28,703 nucleotides of DNA from an uncultured Caryophanales bacterium. Lineage in GTDB: Bacteria; Bacillota_I; Bacilli_A; Acholeplasmatales; Anaeroplasmataceae. Positions 6,983 through 14,653 of the stretch are shown here, one piece after another. The notes under the pieces are model-generated. The model was not told where the DNA came from. It searched no databases and was given only the letters and a program-made list of their open reading frames with translations. The position numbers and the translations under genes are program-made. Position 1 is the stretch's first letter, and every line of letters begins with the position of its first letter. The DNA lies in contig CAKZZJ010000181.1 of NCBI GenBank assembly GCA_937885165.1, positions 1 to 28,703 on the forward strand, in the 5' to 3' direction.

Positions 6983-9730
6983 ATGAAAAAGAAATTATTC
7001 ATATGTGCATTTTTTTCTATACTTGTTTTTCTTTCGGGCTGTAATATGATTAAAAATTCAAATACTAGCACATTAGAAACAAGTGATAAAACGATAACAA
7101 GCCCAACTACTGTTATAGAATCCTCCACACCATCAACAGATATTTCATCTATTACTTCTAGTGTGGTCCTTACTGTAACTTATTTTTTAGGTGAAGAAAA
7201 TATAAAAACTGAAACTTATAATTACAATGATGTAATAACAAGACCAGAAGATCCTACTAAAGAAGGATATAACTTTATTAACTGGTATGATAGTACAAAT
7301 TTTGATAATATATTTGATTTTAGTAAGCCTATTACAGAAGATACAAAAATTTATGCCAAATGGGAAATAAAAACATATGTTATTACATTAAATCCTGTTG
7401 GTGGTAATGTATCACCAACAACAATAACATTAAATGATGGTGATGAATTATCGTTACCAACACCAACAAAAAATGATTTAACATTCTTAGGGTGGTATAA
7501 GGATCAAAAATATACTGAAATATGGAATAATGAATTAATAACATCAGATATTACTTTATATGCTAAATGGGATGAGAAAATAGTTTCTATAACAGATTAT
7601 TCCGGCTATAATGAGGGGATTTATGTATCATTTATTCCTCTTCCAAATACATCTTTAATTGATTATTTGATTAAATATAAAAATGCTTCTTCTACATCTT
7701 ATAAAACTTTAGATTCAGAATTATTAAGAGAATATGATGATTATTTCAGGTTTGATATTGTCGGTATAAAAACTGGCTATTATGATTTAAATATTTATTA
7801 TGATAACGATATTGTAGGAAGTTTATCAAATATCGAAGTAAGCAAATATGATAGATCAGGATATGCTCATTTCAATTATACGAGTGGTGTTGGTGCTTAT
7901 AATGATGATGGAACATTAAAATCTGGAGCCTTAGTTGTATATGTGAACGAAAATAACAAAAACACCGTTACAGCAACAATCAAAAATAAAAAATATACTG
8001 GACTATCAGCTATACTTCAGGCGCAAAGAAATTCTAGCAACCCACTTGTTATAAGAATTGTTGGTCAAATCTCAGCAGCCACATGGAATCCACTTAGTGT
8101 TTCAGCATATAATACTGCAACATCTACAACCATACTTGGGGCAAATGGTTCTTATTTAGAACTTAAAAATTATACAGAAGAAGAAATAATAGAGGGTGGA
8201 TTTAATACTTTAAATGTGGAAAATTATACTAAACTTAATGGCTTAACCAATAGAATAAAATATGATTCAAGCAAAAATGAATTTGACTCATATTACAATA
8301 TGCTTGATATAACAGGGGCAAAAAATGTAACTGTGGAAGGAATAGGCGATGACGCAAAAATATTCCAATGGGGCTTTACATGGAAGGGTGATTTTGAATC
8401 AATTGAAATAAGAAATTTAACTTTTAGCGATTACACTGAAGATGCCTGTTCCTTTGAAGGTTCAGGAAGCGATTCAGAATTAACAAATATGTCATCATTT
8501 ATATCAAAAAGGGTTTGGGTTCATAATAATACATTCAATAAAGGAATAAATTATTGGGATGTATGCCAGGAACAGGACAAACACGATGGTGATGGGGCAA
8601 CAGATTTCAAAAGAGTTGCTTATGTAACAATATCATATAATCATTATTATAAAAATCATAAAACCGGGCTTGTAGGTGGTTCTGATACACAAATGAGTGC
8701 CGCATTTACATTCCATCATAATTATTATGAACAAAATCAAGCAAGGCTACCTTTCGCAAGAGAAGCCAATATGCATATGTATAATAATTATTATTATGCA
8801 TCTACCGGTAATAATATGCAAATTTATGCAGGGGCTTATGCTTTTATAGAAAATTGTTATTTTGAAAATATAAAATCAACCTTTATTGTAGCAAGCAGAA
8901 ATATACTTACTGCCGCAATAAAATCATACAATAATATTTATTTGAATTGTTCTAAATATTTAAGTTATACAGGAAGTGATGGGGCAACAATTGTAACATC
9001 AAGAGATGAGGTTGTAAAAAACGAAAATGTATTTGGTCAAACATTTGATACAAATTCAGCTATATTCTATTATGATACTCTAAATAAAAAATCAAATGTT
9101 GAATACATGACTACTGCTGAAGTTGCTAAAGACGACTGTGTAAAATATGCAGGAGCCAAAACTATACTTGGTCCTCTTCTTCCTACAAATAACAGTGATA
9201 ATGGTGATGAGACTGAAGAAAATAAATTATACAAAAGAAGTTTTGATTTTAGTGATATAACATATGATTCTTTGGTAAATGACAAATATAAAATCACATC
9301 AAATAGAACTTATGATTATTTAACTGTGGTTTCATCTGAAAATAGGGCATTTGAAGTTGGTTCACCAGATAATACTGCATCCGTTAGTTATAAAGACGCA
9401 AATGGTGTTGATGTTACTGCAAACAATTTCCTTAAATCAGGAGGTAAAACTGATAATAGCGGTAGATATATCAAAATAGATATGACAGGCTTTGAGGTAA
9501 ATAAAACATATAATATTGAAATATATGTAAGGACAGGTAGTAATGGTAATGCAAGATATGGTTATTTAAGAACATCATCAGTAACAGGCGATAGTATATT
9601 AACAATAATAGCACCATCAACATCAGCTATAACCAAAAATGAGGTAACAATAAATGCCGGAAATATATATTATATTACATTTGACAGCAACATCCATTTA
9701 ATAGCTATAAATATAATTGAAAACGAATGA
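6983..9730 (+). CDS. Secreted multidomain pectate lyase lipoprotein (PL1-like)
   Basis: I place the start at 6983, not the upstream in-frame ATG at 6962, because GGAGGG lies at 6967-6972 and a lipoprotein signal then begins directly (MKKKLFICAFFSILVFLSGC, lipobox Cys20). The 915-residue protein has, in order: a Ser/Thr-rich stalk; two InlB B-type repeats (about 64-128 and 131-196, both ending in YAKW); a fibronectin-III-like segment (about 200-288); a parallel beta-helix pectate lyase (about 295-730); and a C-terminal beta-sandwich-like domain (about 750-915) that may bind carbohydrate. The lyase shows the calcium-site signature DGDGATDFK followed by YVTISYNHYYKNHKTGLVG, and the catalytic arginine block RLPFAR near 588-593 followed by HMYNNYY. 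It should cleave polygalacturonate by beta-elimination at the cell surface. The next gene follows after 17 bp and is probably co-transcribed. Confidence 0.92.
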   Translation: MKKKLFICAFFSILVFLSGCNMIKNSNTSTLETSDKTITSPTTVIESSTPSTDISSITSSVVLTVTYFLGEENIKTETYNYNDVITRPEDPTKEGYNFINWYDSTNFDNIFDFSKPITEDTKIYAKWEIKTYVITLNPVGGNVSPTTITLNDGDELSLPTPTKNDLTFLGWYKDQKYTEIWNNELITSDITLYAKWDEKIVSITDYSGYNEGIYVSFIPLPNTSLIDYLIKYKNASSTSYKTLDSELLREYDDYFRFDIVGIKTGYYDLNIYYDNDIVGSLSNIEVSKYDRSGYAHFNYTSGVGAYNDDGTLKSGALVVYVNENNKNTVTATIKNKKYTGLSAILQAQRNSSNPLVIRIVGQISAATWNPLSVSAYNTATSTTILGANGSYLELKNYTEEEIIEGGFNTLNVENYTKLNGLTNRIKYDSSKNEFDSYYNMLDITGAKNVTVEGIGDDAKIFQWGFTWKGDFESIEIRNLTFSDYTEDACSFEGSGSDSELTNMSSFISKRVWVHNNTFNKGINYWDVCQEQDKHDGDGATDFKRVAYVTISYNHYYKNHKTGLVGGSDTQMSAAFTFHHNYYEQNQARLPFAREANMHMYNNYYYASTGNNMQIYAGAYAFIENCYFENIKSTFIVASRNILTAAIKSYNNIYLNCSKYLSYTGSDGATIVTSRDEVVKNENVFGQTFDTNSAIFYYDTLNKKSNVEYMTTAEVAKDDCVKYAGAKTILGPLLPTNNSDNGDETEENKLYKRSFDFSDITYDSLVNDKYKITSNRTYDYLTVVSSENRAFEVGSPDNTASVSYKDANGVDVTANNFLKSGGKTDNSGRYIKIDMTGFEVNKTYNIEIYVRTGSNGNARYGYLRTSSVTGDSILTIIAPSTSAITKNEVTINAGNIYYITFDSNIHLIAINIIENE

Positions 9731-9747
9731 TTTTGTAGGTTAAATAA

Positions 9748-10638
9748 ATGAAAATTGAAGAATTATATATCGACTTTTTAAATTATAAAACTTACGTAAG
9801 AATCGTAGGTAAAGAATATAATAAAACACCGCTTATTATGCTACATGGAGGACCTGGATCAACACATAATTCATTTGAACTTTTAGATAAATTATCAGAT
9901 ATAGATGAAAGACCAATAATTATGTATGATCAACTCGGTTGTGGTAAAAGTATAATTGAAGATAATCATCCTGAACTATGGAACAAAGATACGTGGGTTA
10001 AAGAATTAGAAAATTTAATTGAAAAATTAAATATAAAAAAATATCATCTTCTTGGTCATTCATGGGGTGGTATGCTTGAAATAATTTATATGTGTGATTA
10101 TGAAAGAAAAAATGTTAAATCATTAACCTTATCATCGACATTAGCTTCAGTAAAATTATGGAAAAGCGAATGTCGAAGACTTATTAAATTAATGAAGGAA
10201 GAAGACCAAAAAATTATATTTGATGCGATAAAAAATAATAAATTTGATGATGAAAAATTTAAAAATGCTGACGAAAAATATACTAATATGTTTGTCTTTG
10301 ATACTAAATATAACGATGATTTTCCAGAATGCTTAACAAGAAAAAGACCTTCTTCAGCTGAATCATATATTACAGCTTGGGGCGAATGTGAATATAATCC
10401 AACAGGAACACTTAAGGATTATGAATATTTAGATAAACTTAAAAATATCCACATTCCTGTCCTTATTTTAAATGGTGGCAATGATGAATCAACACCATAT
10501 CAAAATAAAGAAATATATGACCACCTTAACACTAAAAAGAGTTGGTATATATTTCAAAACGCAAGACATAGAACATATTATGAAGAAAATGAAAAATATA
10601 TCGAATTATTAATTAAACATTTAAATGAAAATGACTAA
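9748..10638 (+). CDS. Alpha/beta hydrolase, prolyl aminopeptidase-like (S33)
   Basis: The 296-residue product has the proline iminopeptidase layout: oxyanion motif HGGPGS (34-39), YDQLGCGKS (60-68), nucleophile elbow GHSWGG with Ser105, Asp246 in NGGNDESTP, and His274 in ARHRTYY. The GGPG motif and DQLG sequence are typical of S33 peptidases that remove N-terminal proline or other residues from short peptides. Related enzymes act on other amides or esters, so the substrate is not certain. It has no signal peptide and should be cytoplasmic. It follows the pectate lyase by 17 bp with a TAGGTT ribosome site, so it is likely in the same transcript. A strong terminator closes the unit. A role in pectin use is not evident. 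Confidence 0.9.
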   Translation: MKIEELYIDFLNYKTYVRIVGKEYNKTPLIMLHGGPGSTHNSFELLDKLSDIDERPIIMYDQLGCGKSIIEDNHPELWNKDTWVKELENLIEKLNIKKYHLLGHSWGGMLEIIYMCDYERKNVKSLTLSSTLASVKLWKSECRRLIKLMKEEDQKIIFDAIKNNKFDDEKFKNADEKYTNMFVFDTKYNDDFPECLTRKRPSSAESYITAWGECEYNPTGTLKDYEYLDKLKNIHIPVLILNGGNDESTPYQNKEIYDHLNTKKSWYIFQNARHRTYYEENEKYIELLIKHLNEND

Positions 10639-10653
10639 TAATTAGATATTTCA

Positions 10654-10673
10654 ATGGGGCTATCAAGCCCCAT
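10654..10673 (+). terminator. Intrinsic terminator after the pectate lyase operon
   Basis: ATGGGGCT-ATCA-AGCCCCAT is a perfect 8-bp stem with a 4-base loop, followed by TTATTTCTTTTATT. It begins 16 bp after the hydrolase stop codon. Confidence 0.9.
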
Positions 10674-10712
10674 TTATTTCTTTTATTAGAATCATCAATA
10701 AAATCAATCAAG

Positions 10713-11024
10713 TCATCCATAGAAAATTTTTTTATTCTCTTTGTTGACTTTATCCTTAATTAAATATTCAGTTTGTTTAGAGATAATTTTAGTAACAAAA
10801 CTAGAAATATAGAAAGAACTATCTTTATAGTCATTAAATTTTTCAAAAATAATACCTAATGGCTGCATCAAATCTTTATGAGAATTATCCTTTTTATCGT
10901 TTGCAAAACTTTTGCTAATTTTAATTGATTCGTTATGGAAAATATATGGAAATCTATGGAAAACATGCGGAAATCTATGGAAAGCATATGGAAACAGTGT
11001 GGAAATCGCTTGACTTATTACTTT
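10713..11024 (-). pseudogene. Unannotated coding-like relic (possible frame-shifted small gene)
   Basis: One minus-strand frame is open for 104 codons in the otherwise gene-free interval 10639-11196. An ATG at 10868 gives 51 residues that look protein-like (MQPLGIIFEKFNDYKDSSFY, then ISSFVTKIISKQTEYLIKDK, then NKENKK). No ribosome site precedes it. The frame ends at a seven-base A tract (minus strand). Removing one A would continue into FSMDDLIDFIDDSNKRNKWG, which also looks coding-like but then runs through the terminator at 10654-10673. Upstream of the ATG the frame crosses the phased repeats, read as FPYAFHR FPHVFHR. A decayed gene is possible; a chance open frame cannot be excluded. Confidence 0.3.
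10935..11008. repeat. Seven helically phased GGAAA repeats upstream of a promoter
   Basis: Seven copies of a short unit close to TATGGAAA (variants CGGAAA, TGTGGAAA) run in tandem. The GG dinucleotides start at 10937, 10948, 10958, 10969, 10979, 10990 and 11001, so the spacing is 11, 10, 11, 10, 11 and 11 bp, one DNA helical turn each. Several neighbours also pair as a 21-bp unit. The array stops immediately before a TTGACT -35 hexamer at 11010. Such phasing suggests a curved upstream element or an array of binding sites on one face of the helix. It also creates 7-residue peptide repeats on both strands, but the plus-strand frame (10935-11060) ends inside the insertion element and is unlikely to be a gene. 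Confidence 0.8.
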
Positions 11025-11035
11025 TTATTGTTTAA
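11010..11035 (+). promoter_or_regulatory. Left half of a promoter split by the insertion element (-35 TTGACT)
   Basis: TTGACT (11010-11015) is followed by 17 bp (11016-11032) and then TAA (11033-11035), where the insertion element begins. Removing the element and one copy of the GTTTAA duplication restores TTGACT-N17-TAAAAT, a near-consensus promoter directed at the AAA-ATPase gene at 12922. The bases that now follow (TAACCT) are a poor -10. Confidence 0.7.
11030..11035. repeat. Target-site duplication, left copy (GTTTAA)
   Basis: GTTTAA directly abuts the left inverted repeat and is repeated exactly at 12892-12897 beside the right one. A 6-bp duplication fits the 5-6 bp typical of IS1634-type elements. 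Confidence 0.8.
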
Positions 11036-11064
11036 CCTTAACTTTTCACAAGTTATATAACTAA
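11036..11064 (+). repeat. Left terminal inverted repeat of the IS
   Basis: It starts CCTTAACTTTTCAC and ends TTATATAACTAA. It pairs with the reverse complement of 12863-12891 with four mismatches, one near the tip and three in the middle. Confidence 0.85.
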
Positions 11065-11082
11065 CAACACAAAATTATATTT

Positions 11083-11139
11083 AAACCAGTAAATTGGGCT
11101 ATAATCACCCGAAATTTACTGGTTTTATTTTGTTTTTTC
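11083..11139 (+). terminator. Read-through barrier at the left end of the IS
   Basis: A 13-bp stem (11083-11095 with 11113-11125), extended by an inner GGG/CCC pair, is followed by TTATTTTGTTTTTTC. It lies upstream of the transposase promoter and would stop transcription entering from outside the element, a common way insertion sequences keep transposase expression low. Confidence 0.85.
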
Positions 11140-11142
11140 TTA

Positions 11143-11171
11143 TTGCTTTTTTGTTTGTTTAGTAGTATAAT
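11143..11171 (+). promoter_or_regulatory. Transposase promoter
   Basis: TTGCTT (11143-11148) and a perfect TATAAT (11166-11171) are separated by 17 bp. The implied start lies about 19 bp before the transposase codon, with an AAAGGGGG ribosome site in between. Confidence 0.75.
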
Positions 11172-11196
11172 ATAACTAAACAAAGGGGGCGCTATT

Positions 11197-12846
11197 ATGT
11201 TAAGAAATACACTTGTTACTATCCCAAAAAATACCAAGGAAAAACCACAAAACGGGAATATTTATATATATCATGTCACTGAATCTGTTTATCATCCTGA
11301 TAAAAGATATAATACAGAAAAAAGAACATGCATAGGTAAAAAATATGATAAAACCAAAATGTATCCTAATGATAATTATTTCAAATATTATGATTATCCT
11401 GAAGAATATATAGTAGAAGCTCCAGAATTTTCTGATTGTATAAAAATTGGTGCTATGATGTTATTTGATACTCAATTGACTAAATTAGGCATTTCTAATT
11501 TACTTGAACTAATTATTCCGGAAAATAATACTATATTTAAGGATTTGATTTATTATTACACCTTTGGAAACAACACAATTACTCAGCATTACAAATACTT
11601 TATTAGAGAATACTATTCATATTGTGATAAAATATATTCTGATTCCCAGATATCTAGAATTTTAAACACTCTTACAGATGATAATATTTCATCATTTTTA
11701 AATAGTTGGAATGAACTTAAACAAGATAAAAATGAAATACTTGTAGATTTTGATGGGACTAATATGAACAGCAGTATATCAGAATCATCACTAGCTGAAT
11801 ATGGTAAACCTAAAGATGATGAAGGACTACCACAAATTAATTTATCATATGCTATAGATCATAATGACGGAATGCCATTATTTTATGAACTATATCCTGG
11901 TTCAATCACTGATATGAGTCAGACTAAAATTATGATAGATAAAGCCAAAAATTATGGGTATAGCGATAAAAAGATAACATTTGTGTTAGATAGAGGAATG
12001 TTTTCAAAGAATAATCTTGATTATTTAGAAGAAAATGGCTTTAAATACATAATAATGGCTAAAACATCACTTGAAGTTATTCATAATTCAATAATAGCTA
12101 ATATGAATAAAATAAGGAATAAGTATAAATATTTTATTTCGTCACATAACTTATATGGTATTACTCTTGAAAGAGATGTATTTAATGACAAAAAAGTTAA
12201 ATATCTACATATATATTATGATGATGATAAAGCTAGTATCGAAAGAAAACTTTTGGCTTCTAATTTGGCATATTATGAAGAATGCTTAAAAAAAGAACTT
12301 TCTGAAAAGAAACAAAAAATTAGTGATTTAAAGCCTTATAAGAAATATTTTACATTCGAAGAAAATGATGAAGGCTATATTGAAAAATATGAAGTAAATA
12401 ATCAGACGATTCAAGAAGAAATGGATTTTTGCGGTTTCTTCGCTATAGTTACTAAAGATAGATTAGATACAGAATATACTATTGATGAATATAGAAAAAG
12501 AGATATAGTTGAAAAAACATTTAGAGATATTAAATCTTATATTAAAATGAATAAATTCAGAGTTCATAGTGATACAAAAATAAAAGTCAAAACATTTTTA
12601 ACTTTTATTACATCAATAATAAAATCAAGCATCTCAAATAAACTTAAAAAATATTTGAGAGAAAATTCTAGTGAAACATTAGTAACAGTATTTAAAGAAA
12701 TATCTAAAATTGAAGTAACAAAGATTAATGATGTATATGTAAGAAAATACGCATTAACAGGAAAACAAAAGAAAATCCTCACCGAATTAGATTTAAGTGA
12801 GGATAGTTTAATATCATATATTGATTTACTTAATAAGGGCCTTTAA
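11197..12846 (+). CDS. IS1634-like DDE transposase
   Basis: The 549-residue product is a full-length transposase of the IS4/IS1634 type. The presumed catalytic acidic residues are Asp186 (VDFDGTN), Asp265 (FVLDRGMF) and Glu439. The last lies in YRKRDIVEKTFRDIK, which matches the Y-x2-R-x3-E-x6-K signature (Tyr432, Arg435, Glu439, Lys446). A long beta-strand insertion domain separates the second Asp from the Glu, as expected. The frame has no interruption, and an AAAGGGGG ribosome site precedes the ATG. It is the only gene of the element and is insulated by terminators on both sides. Confidence 0.93.
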   Translation: MLRNTLVTIPKNTKEKPQNGNIYIYHVTESVYHPDKRYNTEKRTCIGKKYDKTKMYPNDNYFKYYDYPEEYIVEAPEFSDCIKIGAMMLFDTQLTKLGISNLLELIIPENNTIFKDLIYYYTFGNNTITQHYKYFIREYYSYCDKIYSDSQISRILNTLTDDNISSFLNSWNELKQDKNEILVDFDGTNMNSSISESSLAEYGKPKDDEGLPQINLSYAIDHNDGMPLFYELYPGSITDMSQTKIMIDKAKNYGYSDKKITFVLDRGMFSKNNLDYLEENGFKYIIMAKTSLEVIHNSIIANMNKIRNKYKYFISSHNLYGITLERDVFNDKKVKYLHIYYDDDKASIERKLLASNLAYYEECLKKELSEKKQKISDLKPYKKYFTFEENDEGYIEKYEVNNQTIQEEMDFCGFFAIVTKDRLDTEYTIDEYRKRDIVEKTFRDIKSYIKMNKFRVHSDTKIKVKTFLTFITSIIKSSISNKLKKYLRENSSETLVTVFKEISKIEVTKINDVYVRKYALTGKQKKILTELDLSEDSLISYIDLLNKGL

Positions 12847-12864
12847 TTTGGCTCTTTATTTTTT
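12835..12864 (+). terminator. Terminator after the transposase gene
   Basis: AAGGGCC (12835-12841) pairs with GGCTCTT (12850-12856) through one G-U pair and is followed by TATTTTTT. The stem overlaps the transposase stop codon. It should limit read-through into the gene at 12922. Confidence 0.7.
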
Positions 12865-12891
12865 AGTTATATAAAAGGTGAAAAGTTTAGG
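12863..12891 (-). repeat. Right terminal inverted repeat of the IS
   Basis: It is the reverse-complement partner of 11036-11064 (25 of 29 positions) and ends in AGG immediately before the second GTTTAA copy. Confidence 0.85.
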
Positions 12892-12900
12892 GTTTAAAAT
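12892..12900 (+). promoter_or_regulatory. Right GTTTAA duplication copy and stranded -10 (TAAAAT)
   Basis: GTTTAA (12892-12897) repeats the left target copy. Together with the bases after it, it retains TAAAAT (12895-12900), the -10 of the split promoter. The position 17 bp upstream now lies inside the IS and reads TAAAAG, which is no -35, and no TGn extension is present. The downstream gene has therefore probably lost its native promoter. Confidence 0.65.
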
Positions 12901-12921
12901 ATTAGGGTAGGAGGCCAAATT

Positions 12922-14571
12922 ATGGAAAATTTAAATATTGGAGTCGATAATTTCATTCAAGCGATTAATAATTATTATGTTGATAAGACACTTTTAATCA
13001 AAGATTTTGTCCATAAATGTAAGTATCAAACCGTTCTTTTTACCAAGCCAAGAAGATTTGGAAAGACTTTAAATTTATCTATGCTTGATTATTTCTTTTC
13101 AAACAAAGGGGATTATCTTTTCGCTTTTAAAGATAAAAAAATTTGTAATTGCGATTTTGATTATCAAGAATATATCAATAAATTCCCTGTAATTCATTTG
13201 AATATGAAAGATATTTCAAGTAATAACCTCAAAGAATTTATACAGGACATAATTAACGAATTATCAAGGGTATATAAATCTTTTCCAGAATTATTGAATT
13301 ACAACTTTCAGTATGAAATAGATAAAGAAACATATTTATCCATTTCAAATAAAAAAAGTTTGGAATTAAATTATTATTCAACTGCAATTAAGAATTTATC
13401 TGATTATTTATATCAATATTATCAAAAACCTGTGGTAATATTGATTGATGAATATGACACTCCCCTTAATGTTGCATTTCAAAAGGGTTTTTTTGATGAA
13501 GTAATAAATTTTTTTAGAAAACTATATTCTTCCGCGCTCAAAAGTAATGGGAATTTGCTCTTTTCTGTTTTGACTGGTGTTTTTGAAATAAGCAAAGAAT
13601 CGATATTTTCTGAATTAAATAATACATCAATATATACTGTTATGGACGAATCTTTTTCTAAATATTTTGGTTTCACAACCGAAGAAGTTAATCAAATTCT
13701 TAATGACTTTAATATTAATACAAGTTTAGATGAATTAAAATTATGGTATGGTGGTTATGGTAATTCAACAGAAATATTCAATCTATGGTCAATCTTAAAT
13801 TTCGTTAATCATAGAGTTTTAATGACTTATTGGAATAATACAGGTTCTAATTTTGCAATAACAAGTATTTTAAAAAATGATGTTGTTTTAATTGATGATT
13901 TAAATGATTATATAAATGGTAATAAAGTTTTTTTGTTTTATAATGGAATATCTTTTGATGATCTATATTCTGATATTGATATTTTATTATCACTACTCGT
14001 CCACGCTGGTTACCTTAAAGCAAAGTTGTTTGAACTTCCAAACAAATATTATGTTTCACTACCAAATTTAGAGATTACAACCGTTTTTGAAAGAGAAATA
14101 ATATCTAAAGTATCAAACACTAATTTTTTAAAACTAGCTAATGATTTTAGAATAGCAATTGAGGATTGCAATGACCAAAAAATTCAAAATATCTTAACTG
14201 ACATGATTTCTTCATCTTTCTCTTGTTTTGATTTAAATAATGAAAAAGAATACCAAACACTAATAACCGGTATTATGGCAATCCTTTTTGGTGATTACTT
14301 AGTAAAAAGCGAAGTTGTTGGTAGAAACGGAAGAAGTGATATAATGTTATCACCAAAAGAAAAAAATAAACTTGGGATTATAATTGAATTAAAAAAATTA
14401 AAGGGCGTTGTCTCTAAAAACAAAATCTCTCAAAGTGCGACTTCGGCAATAAAACAAATAGAAAATCATAATTATTATCAAGAATTAGTAAAGAGAGAAT
14501 GTAAAAAAATATTCTTATACGCTTTTGTGTTTGATGATAAAAACTCGTTTGTTAAATCAGTTAAAAAATAA
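12922..14571 (+). CDS. AAA-ATPase-like protein with C-terminal PD-(D/E)XK nuclease domain
   Basis: The 549-residue product has the two-part layout of the AAA-ATPase-like / DUF1703 family. The N-terminal part carries a P-loop variant TKPRRFGKTLNLS (Lys48, Thr49) after the typical YVDKTLLI opening, and a Walker B-like PVVILIDEYDTP with Asp176 and Glu177. The C-terminal part has a PD-(D/E)XK-type core: GRSDIML with Asp473, then GIIIELKK with Glu489 and Lys491. The family occurs in many near-identical copies in gut Firmicutes and Bacteroidetes, and its biological role is not established; DNA cleavage driven by ATP, mobility or defence are all inferences. A good GTAGGAGG ribosome site precedes the ATG. 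The IS just upstream splits its apparent promoter, so it may now be poorly expressed. The reading frame itself is intact. Confidence 0.9.
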   Translation: MENLNIGVDNFIQAINNYYVDKTLLIKDFVHKCKYQTVLFTKPRRFGKTLNLSMLDYFFSNKGDYLFAFKDKKICNCDFDYQEYINKFPVIHLNMKDISSNNLKEFIQDIINELSRVYKSFPELLNYNFQYEIDKETYLSISNKKSLELNYYSTAIKNLSDYLYQYYQKPVVILIDEYDTPLNVAFQKGFFDEVINFFRKLYSSALKSNGNLLFSVLTGVFEISKESIFSELNNTSIYTVMDESFSKYFGFTTEEVNQILNDFNINTSLDELKLWYGGYGNSTEIFNLWSILNFVNHRVLMTYWNNTGSNFAITSILKNDVVLIDDLNDYINGNKVFLFYNGISFDDLYSDIDILLSLLVHAGYLKAKLFELPNKYYVSLPNLEITTVFEREIISKVSNTNFLKLANDFRIAIEDCNDQKIQNILTDMISSSFSCFDLNNEKEYQTLITGIMAILFGDYLVKSEVVGRNGRSDIMLSPKEKNKLGIIIELKKLKGVVSKNKISQSATSAIKQIENHNYYQELVKRECKKIFLYAFVFDDKNSFVKSVKK

Positions 14572-14606
14572 TTTATTGAATGCACTTTCTATAAATACGA
14601 AAAAGT

Positions 14607-14653
14607 GGCTGTTAAGAAATTAAACATTTGAGTTTAACACTTAACAGCCCCTT
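14607..14653. terminator. Bidirectional terminator between convergent genes
   Basis: GGCTGTTAAG (14607-14616) pairs perfectly with CTTAACAGCC (14640-14649), and an inner TTAAAC/GTTTAA pair extends the stem. T-rich tails follow on both strands (CCTTTTATG plus; ACTTTTTCG minus). Confidence 0.85.

Larger units (their letters stand above)
11036..12891 (+). mobile_element. Complete IS1634-like insertion sequence, 1856 bp
   Basis: The element is bounded by 29-bp imperfect inverted repeats (11036-11064 and 12863-12891, 25 of 29 positions matching; the outer tips are CC and GG). Both ends are flanked by GTTTAA. Inside, in order, are a strong hairpin terminator just after the left end, a sigma-A-type promoter, one transposase gene, and a terminator after it. 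All parts look intact, so the element may be active. Family placement rests on the transposase motifs and the 6-bp duplication. It sits exactly within the -10 region of the promoter for the gene at 12922. Confidence 0.88.

Noticed and set aside
11001..11008. DnaA-box or origin-type iterons from the TGTGGAAA repeats
   Set aside because: The units do not match TTATCCACA well, there is no AT-rich unwinding region or dnaA/rep gene, and the array abuts a promoter.
10935..11060. Plus-strand 41-residue ORF made of 7-residue repeats (MENIWKS, MENMRKS, MESIWKQ)
   Set aside because: Its second half and stop codon lie inside the insertion element, so it is a chance fusion of the phased repeats with the IS end, and no ribosome site precedes it.
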